Positions 46,020 through 58,484 are shown, counted from the first letter of the stretch. The stretch is DNA of 64,000 nt from Acanthococcus lagerstroemiae (GCA_031841125.1 CM063114.1:8556001-8620000); one strand, 5' to 3'. Numbers and translations are program-made. The notes: generated from the letters alone by a model not told the origin.

Positions 46020-47960
46020 ATCTACTGCAAGAGTGCTTTCAAAGAGGAATAATTTCCTAATTTGGGTTTTGGAATTTTACACATTTCCACACAATGGCAC
46101 ATATGATAGGCAAAGTCCAGAACATGTTTGCAAATGTTCTCCTGTACTCCAACCTACTAGTACGAATGTTGTCAATCATTCCATCTGTATGAACCAAGAG
46201 TTCATGAAGAACAATTTTCTACTTATAATTTTGAAATTCTGGAAAAATATCACATTTAAACCCATGTAACGGGCCCCTTTCAGAATTTGTATAAAAAAAG
46301 CTGGAAGTCAGCAAGTTTACTTCATGGGAAACGACTTCCTACTCCGAATTTTGAAATTTTGGAAAAATATCACATTTGCACGCTGTTAAACAAAACAGAA
46401 TGAAGCGACGACGTTTGTTGACAAAATGAGTTATTAGTATCGTTGGAAAGAGCGTAAAAAGTAGAATTTTTCAAAATTGGGCCCCTAATACAGAAATGAG
46501 TATCCACGTTGAAAAGAGCTTATCAGTAAACGCTATGTCATATAGTTTCTACATGGCTCTTGAACACGTGTTCTTAAAAAAATGATTTTGTCGCTTGGTT
46601 CTGTTTTGCATAACATCGTCCATTGTATGCCCATGTAATGGCCCCCTCTTAGAAATTGTATGAAAAAGTTGGAACTCAGTTCACCTGCATCTACCGCCGC
46701 ATATGAGAGGATTGGAGGAGCAATAATTTCCTACTTTTGATTTTCCACTAAGTTTCGTATGTGATGGCCTACCCCCAGAATTTGTGTGAAAATATTGTCC
46801 ACGATACACTGGTAGCAGACATTTGAAAAGTCAGTTAACCTGCACATACCCAAACGATTCATAGAGGAAATCATAATTTCCTACGTTGAACTTGGAATCT
46901 TCGAAAAAATCTCATATTTTTGCCTATTTATCAATCCCCTCTCAGAACTTGTGTAAATATTTTCTCTAGGATTCTAACCTGTGAGTAATTCAAGTTGGAA
47001 AGACAGTTCACCTGTATCTACCATTATGAAAGCATTGGGGGCACAATAACTTCCCATTTCAAACTTTGAAATTTTGGAAAATTTTTCACATTTTACCCAT
47101 GTAATGACTCCCTCTCACAAGTTCAGTGTTAATTTTTCCTAGGATTCTACCTTGTTAGTAAAAGCAAGTTGGAAGTCAGTTAGCCTGCATACCAAATGAG
47201 TGTTTGCAGGAATACTAATTTCCTCCTTGGAATTTCCGTTTTTGAAAAAATTTTCAAATCTTTGGCCATGTAATGGCCCACTTTCAGTATTTGGGTGAAA
47301 ATCTTCTCTTGAAGTTGAAAATCAGTTGACTTGTATCAGTCATGTGAGTGCACTGAAAGAACAATAAATTCCTACTTTGAATTTTGAAAGAGTGAAAAAT
47401 TTCCACCAAGTCTTTGTGGTGGTCTGCTTTCAGAATTTATGGGAAAATTTTCTCCAGGATTTTAATCTGTCAGTAAAAAGTTGTAAAGTCAGTTCACCTG
47501 CGTCTACCAGAAGAGTTCATAGCGGAACAATTATTTCCGACCTATAATTTTGAAACCTTGGAAGAATTTTTACATCTTTGTACAGATGATGGCCCCCTCT
47601 CAAATTTGTACAAAAACTTTCTCTTGGAATCCAACCCCATTAGCAGGCAAGTACATAGGAGGTCACTTTACCTCCATCCATTATCACAGCATTGAAGCAA
47701 CAATAATTTCCTACTTTGAACTTTGAAATTGAGAAAAAGTTTTCATATTTTCGCCCATGCGGTGACCATCTCTCAGAATTTGTGGGAAATTTTTTTCTTG
47801 GATCCATACTGGTGAATAGAAAAACTGGGAATCAGTTCACCTACATTTGCCGTACAAGGGCATCGGAGCAATAACTTTCTACTTTAAACGTTAAAATGTT
47901 TGAAATATTTTCTTATTACTTGCTCACACGTAAATGGTCTCTTCTTAGAATTTATGCAAA
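46020..47960. repeat. tandem repeat, unit about 165 bp, in the intron
   Basis: About eleven diverged units. Anchors gtcagttcacctgcat-like occur near 46675, 46832, 47003, 47175, 47322, 47488, 47663 and 47832. Each is followed by a gga-caataatttcctacttt segment, aaattttggaaaaattttcaca, cccatgtaatggccccctctcagaatttgt and ctaggattctaacc. Spacing 148-175 bp. Units before 46600 are more degenerate. Confidence 0.85.
46370..46460. repeat. segment shared with 57100-57172
   Basis: cgtttgttgacaaaatgagttattagtatcgttggaaagag occurs here and, almost unchanged, just before the MITE at 57175. Dispersed repeat of unknown type. Confidence 0.6.
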
Positions 47961-48298
47961 AATTTTCAGGAAAAAATAGTAGTAAAAAGAGGGGAAAAGG
48001 AAAACGGATGAAATACATATTAAAAAATGAAGAAGATACAATAAGACAGAAAAAAAAACCAGAAAACAACGTACAAATGAAGGGGAAAGGAATTACAGAA
48101 AAAGGAAAACAAATGGAAGATCCCTGTAAGATACTGACCAAATCATTACACTACACAACAATTTGAGATTTTTTAAAGACAATTACATGAGAATATATGA
48201 TTCTGTACGTATTTTCAATGATGAATTTAATGCCGATATTAATTTTTTGATTACAGTTCATTTTTTTCCCTATCTCATATCTTGAATGCAAATTTTAG

Positions 48299-48486
48299 CA
48301 TCATCAAGATATGATTACTGATCGAAAAATTCCGTATCAGTGTAGCTATTCCTCGGCGACAAAAAGAAATAAAAAGTGAATATTTTAATTTTGAATATGG
48401 AAGACGAGAGGTTCTCGAGAAAAGTGGTTAATGCCATCGTATTCAACATATATAATCTCATCCCATTGTATTTTATGCTGTTATGA
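48299..48486 (+). pseudogene. rearranged fourth fragment of the module gene
   Basis: Plus strand; acceptor gcaaattttag as in the ILILNM segments of A and B. An insertion after atcatcaagat breaks the start, but ILILNMEDERFSRKVV then NAIVFNIYNL is readable, closer to B than to A. Upstream (48170-48298) also matches the A and B intron. Downstream, 48640-48735 matches another part of the module (tgttatagacgaaacataatag) in an order different from A and B. A rearranged relic inside the goliath-like gene's intron. Confidence 0.55.
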
Positions 48487-48744
48487 AATTTGAATAAGTC
48501 TTGGAAGTTCTGAGAATTTGTCTGAATACCTTTTGGAGTCAAAACATATCCAAACACGAGTCGGACTGAATCTAAATAGAGTCTGTAGAAGAATAGACCG
48601 AAAATAATACAGAAAATAATGTCAGGGAGTCCGAATGAAGAATGTTATAGACGAAACATAATAGCTATATATGTCACTATAGACAGATTTAGATATTTCG
48701 GGGGGGGGGGGGGCAAACCCCGTATCCGCTACTGGACAGAAGAA

Positions 48745-49221
48745 TAATGAATATGTAAATAAAGAAAGAAAGAAATACAGACTTGAAACAGATGTTTCAG
48801 TCCACTCACTGGGACATAGGCCTCCTTGATTAATTATTTTGATACAAGGGTTATAGTCTGATTCCCCTTGGTGACAAGCCATTACTGGGGAATAGTTATG
48901 AAAGAGTTTTCCTTCTCTATGAGGGGCATGCAACCTGCCTGGCACACCAGACTAGTCAGGTGTTATAGTAGTCTATAGGTGTGGCGAACCCAATTGTAGT
49001 CTTTTTGAATTCCGGCGGAACAATGAAATTGAATTCCACCTCTTGCTACAATACTGGTGTAGCTCGGTCGGATGTTAAAGTTTTTCATATATTCTTGTAT
49101 TCTGCTATTTTCTTATCATGTTTCTAATCTTAAAAATGCGCCTTCCCCACTGGGATTCGAACCCGCATTCCGTGGTTTAGGAGGTAGCGTTCAAATCCAC
49201 TCGGCCACCAAGCCACCATGA
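48745..49221 (-). mobile_element. tRNA-derived SINE, family 2
   Basis: Minus-strand head GGTGGCCGAGTGG (A-box) and GCGGGTTCGAATCCC (B-box) at about 49152-49215, then a ~400-base body ending in ggaggcctatgtcccagtg, a phrase familiar from arthropod LINE/SINE 3' ends, and a (TTTC)n-like tail. ACAGAAGAA lies on both sides (48736-48744 and 49222-49230), a probable target duplication. The tRNA-like part has no intact acceptor stem, so it is not a tRNA gene. Confidence 0.7.
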
Positions 49222-49230
49222 ACAGAAGAA

Positions 49231-51057
49231 ACAGAAGAAAAATCAGACAAAGTCTGTATCAGGGTGTCTAACAAATTTGAAAATAAAATATATTGGACTT
49301 TTATTAAACTCCTTTCGGGCTTTCTATGTTTTACCACGACCACAAAAAGAAGGGACCACGCAGAGTATGCTTGAGTACTTTGGAGATAAAGAAAAGAAGT
49401 CCAAAAAAGTTCGGTTGGGATTACTGGTTCCAAGAATGAACCCTTTCTTAAATAATGATGCATAATTCTTCATTTTTCAATTTTTATTGGACCTATACAT
49501 TAAAATTTAGTAAAATGATTGAACTTTTATTGGACTTATTGGCCCGGTAGACATCCTATGTATCAACTGACAACAGAAGAATATCCCCCCCCCCCAAAAA
49601 AAAATGCAGTTGAAAATTCTCTGTATCAAAACGACAAAAAAATGACAAATTGACAAATGATAATTTTGGAGAACATGAAAATTGTGTTCAATTTGCTACA
49701 GACAGGTCTACGAGGTCAATGTGGGAAAAACTCCCGTTTATAAGGGAACTCGTGTCTTACTCTATCCGATTATTGTTTTTTTCTCAGACGGATTACGTCT
49801 TCATTATGTCTTACTGTAGGTATTTTTTGTTTTATTATGTCTGATTACATATTTAGGTCATGTTCCAGAACTGAAAGTATTAAGGCGGTATTTACTTTTA
49901 GGTTACCCCGCCCCTCCTTGTAATAATTAGTTCATGCGTAACAGAGAGTATTCAACAAGTTTACAGAGCAGGAGCATCAAAATTTAAGGAGGGGACGACT
50001 TTTGTCCACGACGATAGACATAAATTATTCATCTTGGCCATATAGTGAAAGCACTAATATCCATTGCTGCCAACCTCAAGATCAATTTTGAGATCTCAGG
50101 ATTTGAGATTTTTTCAAAATCTCAAAATCTTGAGACAAAATCTCAAGATTTCAGAAGTTTTCAAGAATTTACATAAAGCTGAGTATGTATAATTTTTCCA
50201 AATTTTTCACTTCCAAAATTTGGAAATGGAAAATTTATCGCCTTATGGAGTATTAAGCGCTCAGATTTTACACAGCAATGGAAATTTAAAATACATCTGT
50301 GACCTGTTACAAGAAAAGGGCCCTCAGTGGCATCGAAACGTTCTAAGAAAAAGGGCCCCAGTGCAATCAAAATGTTCGATACCACCAAGGGCTCTTTTCT
50401 AAGAAACAGTTCAATGCTGCTAAGTTCCAGTATTCAAGAACAAAAGTAAAAAAAGAAAATCTTCAGGATTGTCGATAGAACGTGGGGGGGGGGAGGGTTA
50501 AAACAACAAATGTGATGAGTCAGTAAACATTTTATTGTTGAACAATATAGAAAAGGCGAAAATTTTTGTCTCAAGATTTTTTACGAAGAATCCTGCTAGG
50601 ATTTTTCAACAGGCTTGGTTGGCAGCACTGCTGATATCCACAACTACGAACAAAACAGCTTCAAGAATTTCCTTTTACAAAGAATTTTTGAAAATTTTGC
50701 CATCACATGCGCCAATGACTACAGTTCGGCACTGGGATCGTGTTCATGGATCAAAACTGTACCAGTATTGCCATTTGTTGAACTGAAAAATGTATAAGGC
50801 GCATATTTTTGCGTCAGTCAAAGACCATGACAATGGACAGAAAGCCCTGGCAACAGAACATGACGCCATTTCTTCTGAAAATATGAAGTCACTGACAGAA
50901 AATTGAATTTCTTAAATACTTCCAATTTTTCTGAATAATAATACCACTTTATCCGGAATAAAACAACTTGCAACAATAAAGAACAGAGGTATTGAGACAA
51001 GATGGTAACATCCACGACGATGGACACCTTCCCATGTGTTTTCCATCCAAAAGGTGA
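49231..51057 (-). other. intron of goliath-like gene
   Basis: Mostly unassigned. A self-complementary simple repeat of aaaatctcaagattttgag type lies at about 50080-50165, and a G-run at 50483. A 62-residue plus-strand frame (49277-49465) has no recognised domain. Confidence 0.4.
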
Positions 51058-51061
51058 TAAC

Positions 51062-51282
51062 TGAAGGGTAAAGAATAAAAACTCACATTTGTCATCTTAC
51101 TTCAAGGGCGCAAATAGGCAAAATACTCTACACGGGTGTAGGAATATCTTTGCTGCGCCTGTGAATATATACTCCACGTTCACAGGCGCAGCAAAAATAT
51201 TGCTGCACCCGTGTACAGTACTTTGCCTATTTGCGCCCTTGAAGTAAAATGGCAAATGTGAGTTTCGATTCTTTACCCTTCA
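51062..51282. repeat. large hairpin, 104-base arms
   Basis: Left arm 51062-51165, 13-base loop, right arm 51179-51282. The arms differ at roughly nine positions by eye. Landmarks: acttcaagggcgcaaatagg / cctatttgcgcccttgaagt, and gctgcgcctgtgaa / ttcacaggcgcagc. It could be a foldback transposon or, if transcribed within the gene's intron, a source of double-stranded RNA. No coding potential. Confidence 0.85.
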
Positions 51283-51661
51283 ATTGTCCTGGCTGATTAA
51301 TTGGAGTCGTGGAATTTGTTGCGGATGTTATTGTGTAACCCAAAATAACCACCCCCTTAAAAAAACAGATTGAAAGTTACAGTTCAAAGTTTGCCAGAAA
51401 CAAAATGTCTCAGTTTCTGGAGAATAACGCATATACATACATGTAATCTTACCGAGGTTTATCCGCGGAGCGGCCAGAAGGCGGAGCCCCCTAGTTTCGT
51501 CTAAAAAAGAAATCACCACCTGTCACATGAGGATACTGTTTGTCGCGCATCGATCCGACCCCGCGGTCAAAAATAAAGACAGGGGGGGGCGAGTTTCACC
51601 AAACACCCTATATTTAGTAAGTTCGATCATCCAAATCGAAATAAGTACATTTCACATTTAC

Positions 51662-51752
51662 CAGCATCAATTATGGCCTGAGATATAGTTCCAACACAGT
51701 CAGTGGACGTCGTCGGCCTGTTTTCGACTACCGCGTGATTTACCGTCACAGG
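51662..51752 (-). CDS. gol: goliath-like E3 ligase, penultimate coding exon
   Basis: Acceptor ttctgtttcag, donor GTAAAT. 91 bases: PVTVNHAVVENRPTTSTDCV, GTISQAIIDA and one base. Of the three frames only this one is open. Its entry phase (0) fits the end of the exon at 58368-58484 and its exit phase fits the last exon. Part of the variable cytosolic tail after the RING domain. Supported by phase and by splice sites rather than by a domain. Confidence 0.65.
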
Positions 51753-52930
51753 CTGAAACAGAAATACGCGAGAAAAATGAGTACGCTTTTGCGAATCGAA
51801 ACTTAAAAAAAGTTCTACATTTACAACAAAAGCTACTTGTACGCGAATAAGGCCAATTTTTTTTTTCTTTTGTAATTACGGGGCAATTTTCCGAAATTCT
51901 GCGCATAAAAATGCAATAACGAAAACGCGATCGTTACGTGCGTTAGCGAATGCGGTATGCGGTACTACGACGGTCAATGAAAAACTCTGACGTCATTGTA
52001 GACGTCAGAATTTAGCGATAATATCGCAACCCTTGTAGCTTGTACTACATCACACCAAACCCCTCGATAGTTCGCTATTTAAACAGAGAGAACGAACGAG
52101 ATTTTCGTAAACTTACATCAATTCGTCAAATAACTTTTTTCAGCTGTGCACGGACGGGCTCGGCGCATTTTACAAGGTGTTTCACAAATTGGACTTACCT
52201 ACTCTTTTTTTTATTACGAAGTAGAATTCAAGGTGGGACAAACGGGTATGGTATCTTCGAAATGAGGTCTACTTTATTTCTAGGTGTAAAAAATTTTCCT
52301 ACCCCGAGAGGGAGCTGGGACGTGCTACGAACTTAAAAATTTTTAATGGAAATATATTTTTTTTTAAATCGAAATAAGAGTACTTTTTTCAATGGATGAA
52401 CGGAAAGTGTATCATTAATGACAAGTATACGTTGCGTTAAGGGATACTTTCTCGAGCGTTAAATGACGCTTTACTGACAACAGAGACAGAAAGCAAAAGT
52501 GACTACAAATTGCGGACAACTAGTCAATATCAGTTTTGCCAAATTTGTTGCATTTGTACCAGATGTAGAATATTTCAACTTGTCTCATACAATGTCTGGT
52601 GATTTCAGCAGTTCTGGAACAGTTTGGCATATTCTCATTATTCTCAATAGAATTTGGTACCATTTTGTCATTCTTTGATTCGTTTTGATACATTTCAATA
52701 TATTCAGCAGATTCTAAACATTTTTAAGATTGTGACTAAAAAATTTCTTCTACATATTGGTACAGTTTCACAAAGACCGCACATTTTATTCCGTACATTT
52801 CATTTGAATGCTGGCACATTTTTCAACTTCCCATCTGGCAACACTGGTCGGTAATAAACAAGGCTTAGGGTTCTAGAAACGGAAGGTGTAATCGATGTCC
52901 GCCATATGTTTGTTTCTGGTGTTATCATAG
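51753..52930 (-). other. intron of goliath-like gene
   Basis: No further feature recognised. A 98-residue plus-strand frame at 52040-52336 looks like chance. Confidence 0.4.
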
Positions 52931-55870
52931 TGTAGTGGAACGTATGGCGATGCACGCATGCCAAAGTGGCCCCTATGACACCGCACCCCTGGTCCCGGAA
53001 ACTAACCTTTCGAGTATCGCATCAGTGGCCGGAGAGACGTTTTCAGACTGGGCCCGATCCATTTCGCCGTGCCGCAACCGTTGCTCGCGTCCTGCAAGGG
53101 CCACCACGGAGTTCCCTACTGACCGAGACCCGCGCTCCCCGAGTACTTGCCCGAAATTCAAGCCCCCCACAGCCGGGCGCACTTCCTCTTCACTCACCCT
53201 TCACCTCCTCGACTTGGTCCGTGTGGCGACGCAGGCAGGCGGTGAAGACGGGGGAGCCCGCTCGGGAGGCCGCAGCGCAGCTGTAGTAGCTCTCCTAGGA
53301 TGGTACAGAGTTGTCCTGTTCGATAGTGTGGGCCGAGCTTGGTTCGTCGCCGGCCCTCTGCCATGACCACTCCGTCTGCATCTTCCTCTTCATGATGGCC
53401 GAGACAAAGGCCGAAACCCGATTCCAACTGCTTCTCGGTTCTTCATCATCTCCGGAAGCAGGATATCCGGCGCGAGACGGCTGATCACGCCGTCGTATTC
53501 ATCGTTTCTTCCGCCGGGATCGATCGCTGTTGTGGCCGTCTCGCGCCTCTCCTGCTCCCAGGCCTCACACTCGAACAGGGTGTGCCAACGTGTGTCCTCC
53601 GCCCCTCGATCACAGTGCGCGCATACGGGGCTCGGCGCTATCACCATCCGATGTAGGTACGTGCCAAAGCACCCGCGGCCGCTCAGGACTTGGGTCAGGT
53701 GGAAGTTCAGCTTTCCGTGCGATCTTCCTGCCCATCCATCGAGGTCGTGTATCAGCGCTCGAGTCTACTCGCTCTCGGTCGAATGGGCGAACACGTCCAT
53801 CCACTTCCGAAGCGTATCCAGCTGGATGACTCGCTTGACCCGAAGTGCTTCCCGTTTCGTTTTCGCTTTCTTCTTTGCACCGTATGCCGCCGCTATTTCG
53901 CCGACCTTGAGTTCAATCGGCGGTATACGCGCTAACACGCCTACTGCATCCGAAGAAACAGAGCGGTATACACTGACACACCTCATCGCGGCTTTTCGCT
54001 GGATCTTCTCCATCTCCGCTCTTCTGCACGGAATCTTGATGGCGTCGGCAAATACTGGCCCCCCGTATAGAAGGACCGACATGATGACGTTCACGTACAT
54101 CTTTCTCCTCTTCTCCCTCAATCCCCCAAGGTTCGACATCAGGCGGGACAGCTGTCCAGCTACTCGATCCGCCTTCTCGGCTGCCCGTCGGAAGTGCTTT
54201 CGGAACTGTAACTTCCCGTCGAACCCCACAGCTCCAGGTACTTCCGGGCAGAACAGAGCCCCATCTCCACACCTTTTAGGACAAAGGTGGGTGGGCTGTA
54301 CTTGCGTCGCGTCATGAACCAAACCGTTTCCGTCTTCTGTACCACTAAGCACAGCCCTGCCGATTCGATCCAGTGGGTCAGCATCTTCAACGCTTTGTTA
54401 ACTCGTCGCGTGACCTCTGCTGTCGACTCGACTTGGCACACCATCAGCGTGTCATCGGTGTAGCAGATCAGCTTGGTGCCTGGTGGTAGGGCCAGCCTCA
54501 ACATCCCGTTGAAGGCGACGCTCCACAAGGAAGGTCCGAGTACTGATCCCTGAGGAACGCCGCAGGTCATCTCCCTGCTGAGGGGTCCAGCCACCGACTT
54601 TATCTCTATTCGGCGGCCGTCGAAGTAGCTCCGTATGATGCGTACGAGGTAACCAGGTACTCGCGCCAACTCCAACGCCTCCATGATACGCGTATACGGA
54701 ATCGAGCTGAACGTGTTTTTGTTGTCGAGGCTGACCGTCGCGCAGAACTCCCGCTCGCGGATCGCCTTCTGCACCAGATTCTTCAACTTCAGCGCGGTGT
54801 CCGCCGTCTAGCGACCAATTTTGAATCCGTACTGACTGCTCGAAATCGTCTTCCGCCTCCGAAAGTGCTCCTCCAGCCTATCCACGATGGTACGCTCAAA
54901 CACTTTGCCGACGGTGTCGAGCAGGCGAATACGCCGGTACGAGGACGGCTGGCCATCTGGCTTTTCCGGCTTCTTAATCAGTGCCAGCAGCGTCGTCTTC
55001 CATCTGCTCGGAAATGTCCCTTCCTGCAACGCGCGATTGAAAACGTTGGTCAGGAGGAACGGATCTGCTCGGTGGATTACTTCCGAGACGACGTTAGGAA
55101 TCATGTCCGGACTAGGCGCCGTCCTCTTCTTCGTCCTGATCCGACCGATCGCGCTATCCACCTCTCCAACACTAAGCAGTGGGAAATCCTCTCGCACCTC
55201 GATGGATGCCGCCGTTACGGGGGGCGTTGGGGGAACAGTTCTTGAACTACCTGTTGCAGCACCCTCGGCTTTATTCGGCTCGTCAGACACGGCCATCCGG
55301 CTTTCGCATAACTACCTTGTATGGCTTGCCGAAGGGGTCGTCGTCCGCTTCTTGACGTAGCTCCTCCCAAGCTGCCCTCTTGCTTCTTCGTACGGCTAGC
55401 TTGGGAGTACGACGAGCCCGCTGGTACTGCTGTGAAACTACTGTCACCGCTTCGTTGTCTCTCCTAGTGCGTCGATACCAACGGCGAAGTTGGTTGTACT
55501 TCTTCCTCAGCTTGGCGATGTCTTCGGTCCACCAATGGACGAGCTGTCTCTTGCACGGTGAACCGACTCCGCAGGCCGCAGCCACTGTCCGGATGGCGTT
55601 TGCGGCCGCGGCCTCCGCGCTCTCCTTCTTGTGCCCGACACTCTCCCTGATCGCCTATCTTTCCAGCTTCTTTGGAGCAGTGACTACTTCGGTTCTTCGA
55701 TCCAGCTTGAAGGTGATATACCTGTGGTCACTCCATGACTCCTCATCCAGCACGGACTAGCCCTTGATCCAGCGGGCCAGTCCGGCTGACGCGAAGGTGA
55801 TGTCTATGACCGACCCCATGGCCTAAAAGGGGTGGGAGCGGCTCCCGTGTTCATCGGAACAAGGTCCTGC
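52931..55870 (-). pseudogene. 5'-truncated R1-group LINE
   Basis: Read on the minus strand it starts at the endonuclease end (GSVIDITFASAG, ESWSDHRYITFKL), then a basic linker, then RT: PSPDMIPNVVSEVI, QPSSYRRIRLLDTVGKVFE, TVSLDNKNTF, CGVPQGSVLGPSLW and CYTDDTLMV (YxDD box preserved). After the thumb it has a CAHCDRGAEDTRWHTLFEC Cys-His segment, as in R1-group elements, and a 3' UTR to 52931. Stops (for example near 54808) and frameshifts (near 54.2-54.3 kb) inactivate it. The GC-rich base composition differs from its surroundings. It lies in the same orientation as the host gene, within its intron. Related to but distinct from the remnant at 863-6468. Confidence 0.9.
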
Positions 55871-57060
55871 CAGGTGGCAAGTCCGGCGTTATCATATGGA
55901 GAGAATTAAATGAAATTGAGGCGAAAACTTTGAAACATACACTACCAACTGTACACAAAATCATTCAATGATTATGTCAGAAACAAATATGGCAGACGTT
56001 GGTTATAACCTCCATTTCTAGTACCCAGGCTATAAATGGTAACAAATAACGATTTGTTCCAGTTTTGCTTATGAAAACTCCAGCGTTTCATTCTTTCTGT
56101 ATTCAGTCCTAAAACAAATGTTCAATTTTTTCTGCTCAAATGTTCTACCCATTAGCTTATTAGTAATCATAGGATTTGTTCCAGGCCTGTCAATCGAATC
56201 ATATTCATTTTGTTCTGTACCTGAGTCGCCCAGAAATTATCAAAATCATTTCACTCATGCGGTTATAATTGTGTTCAACAATACCCCACTTTGCCGACTA
56301 CCACGTTTTTGTTTTGTTCTAATCGGGTCTTGCTCAAAATATTTTTTAACTGATTCATTCGTTCTTTTAGATAGTGATTCGGGTATATTTGTTCTGGTTC
56401 TGTTTAGCTCACTTAGGCTCTGAAAAACTGACTAATTAGCTCATGGATTTGCTCAAGTTCTTCGACTTTTCCTTATCATTTATTTGCCCATGAACAAATC
56501 AAAATGAATTGTTTTTCCGTTTAGTAGTCTGGTATTTGTGGTTTCATGGCCTTGGTAATGAATATATTACTGACCAGGCTCCTGGACCGAATTAAAAAAC
56601 CGTTTTGGTTTTAATTTTGGTAAACAACGATTCAATTTTTATTTGGTTTCGTTCTGGTTTTGCTTCATATGAAAATTCAACACTCGTTTTTGGTGTCCAT
56701 AAGGATCTATAGTTAACACATGGGTACGATCGATCCACCATTTTGTTTGCAAAAAAAACAAATAATTTTTTAGTTTTCTGGAAAATTGATCAATTTTTCC
56801 AACTTTTTGTAATAATTTTGGCTTTTCTATGAAAGTTAACACAACATAATTCAATTACCAGAAAAATAATTTAAATTTTCTTACATTCTGTATTTTTAAA
56901 TTTATGTACTTATGAAAAATTATGAAAATCAATTATCTATCAGAATAGATAAATAATAATGATTTTCATGCACTACTAAAGTGGGAGGGCAAAATCCAAA
57001 TTTTTAACCAAAATTTTGAAAAAATTAGACATTTTTCAGACATGGTTGACTTTAAAATTG
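55871..57060 (-). other. intron of goliath-like gene
   Basis: Low-complexity T-rich sequence with scattered gttctggtt-like motifs at 56040-56680. No gene seen. Confidence 0.4.
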
Positions 57061-57099
57061 CTCTCTGCAAACAAAATGAGAACCGATTATAATGTAACT

Positions 57100-57172
57100 G
57101 GGCGCTGTTAATCAGCAAAATGGACTAAACGACATTTGTTGACAAAATGAGTTATTATTATCGTTGGAAAGA
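57100..57172. repeat. segment shared with 46370-46460
   Basis: gacatttgttgacaaaatgagttattattatcgttggaaaga, nearly identical to the segment in the tandem-repeat region. Confidence 0.6.
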
Positions 57173-57174
57173 TA

Positions 57175-57408
57175 GTCTGGCCAGTTTAAGTTGGCACTTT
57201 TGGTTTCGTTGCGAGTTGTCAGGTTTACCCAAACTAGCGCACCTTTTTACTAGGCAGACGCGTCGCGCTAGTTAAATGAACGCAAAACAGACGAACTGCA
57301 TATGCACTGTGCAGTTCTATTTCCAATTATGCAATCTGAAGTCCCCTGAAAAACCGGTTTCTCCACGTTGTTGGACGAAATAGGAGTGCCAACTTAAAGT
57401 GGCCAGAC
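57175..57408. mobile_element. MITE with TA target duplication, 234 bp
   Basis: Ends GTCTGGCCAGTTTAAGTTGG at 57175 and the inverted form (ccaacttaaagtggccagac) at 57389-57408, one mismatch. TA at 57173-57174 and 57409-57410. The interior has no coding capacity. Tc1/mariner-like by target site. Confidence 0.75.
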
Positions 57409-58367
57409 TACTGGACCATACAGTACTGGCCCGTTGAAGATTTTGATGAACGCATTCGGAAAACCACTTCCACTACTACATTGATGAGCTCTGTATATAA
57501 AACAGGGTTAGATGCAAGAGTGGTAGTAAAGATACGTCGTCGGCGTAACGCCACTGACATTCGCATTCCATGCGCGTGCGTTTTCTTTGAAAAGACAAAG
57601 GGTCGTAGTGGCATTTCCACTCTAATACGTGCACGCAGCGCAACTAGATTTTCATGTTTTTAGTGGGAAAATCTTCGACGGGGGATAGTACAACAAGTAC
57701 ACTTCAAGTTCCTTAATTACAGGACAAAAATGAAAAAAGAGGTTGCCTTGCATTCTCTGCACTTAAATAGTTAAATATAATAAAAATTTACAAACTATTC
57801 ACGAAAAAAGAGTAAAATATGTACACAGGAAATGTAGGAAATTTACATGTACTTTTCATAGAGCTGGACCCATTTTTCGACGTTGCAACACGCAGTTACG
57901 AGTATTTATCTTATCACTGATAACGTGATAACGATTAATGAAAAATGAAGTCATCGTGAAATTTTTAGGTACGATCAATTCTAAGAAATTAATCCTAAAA
58001 TTACGAAAGATTCTCACCTGATTTAAAAATACTATTCCGCGTTCTGCATAAACCAGTATAACATGCTAGAAATAATTTTGAGATCTGAAGTAAGTAAGGA
58101 AAGCTGAGTGGTTAAATTTTTCTAATTTTTGAAAACTTCTCCGTACTAGCACATTGGTTTTAGGCGAAAAATTTTTGGAAAGCTTTTGCACTGAGGAAAT
58201 CTTGATGCCACAATGAGGAGGAAGGATTCAGTCTCCACTTTCCTAAAACGTTAATCTTTTAGCTACCAGAGAGGCATCGCACATGATATTTGCATAAAAC
58301 CCCAGAAACTCTGAAGCTGATTTTGCTCCCCTTCATATATTTTAAAATTAGGAGAAAAGTAGCTTAC
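57409..58367 (-). other. intron of goliath-like gene
   Basis: Includes at 58120-58190 a single diverged piece of the 285-bp satellite (ttgaaaacttctccgtac, then ttttaggcgaaaaatttttggaaagcttt). A 60-residue plus frame (57481-57663) is not credible as a gene. Confidence 0.45.
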
Positions 58368-58484
58368 TACAATTGTAGAAGTTTCTACAATGGTTGATAC
58401 GTGCGTATCTGGTCCAAAGTAAAAAATATCACTGAATGGATCGTCTTGCTCCACTCGCAGCATGCTTTCTTGACTACCAGTCAG
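58368..58484 (-). CDS. gol: goliath-like E3 ligase, exon after RING
   Basis: Acceptor cttgttttcag, donor GTAAGC, 39 whole codons: LTGSQESMLRVEQDDPFSDI, FYFGPDTHVSTIVETSTIV. TGSQES directly after the RING's KYFGFE is characteristic of insect goliath proteins as I recall them. Entry and exit phases are both 0. The open frame continues past the donor to 58263, but the donor gives the phase match to the next exon. Confidence 0.8.

Noticed and set aside
52935..53366. 143-residue plus-strand open frame
   Set aside because: It is the antisense of the GC-rich R1-group LINE 3' region; the LINE frame on the minus strand has the family motifs.
53532..54317. 261-residue plus-strand open frame
   Set aside because: Antisense shadow of the LINE reverse transcriptase region (GC-rich DNA has few stops on either strand).
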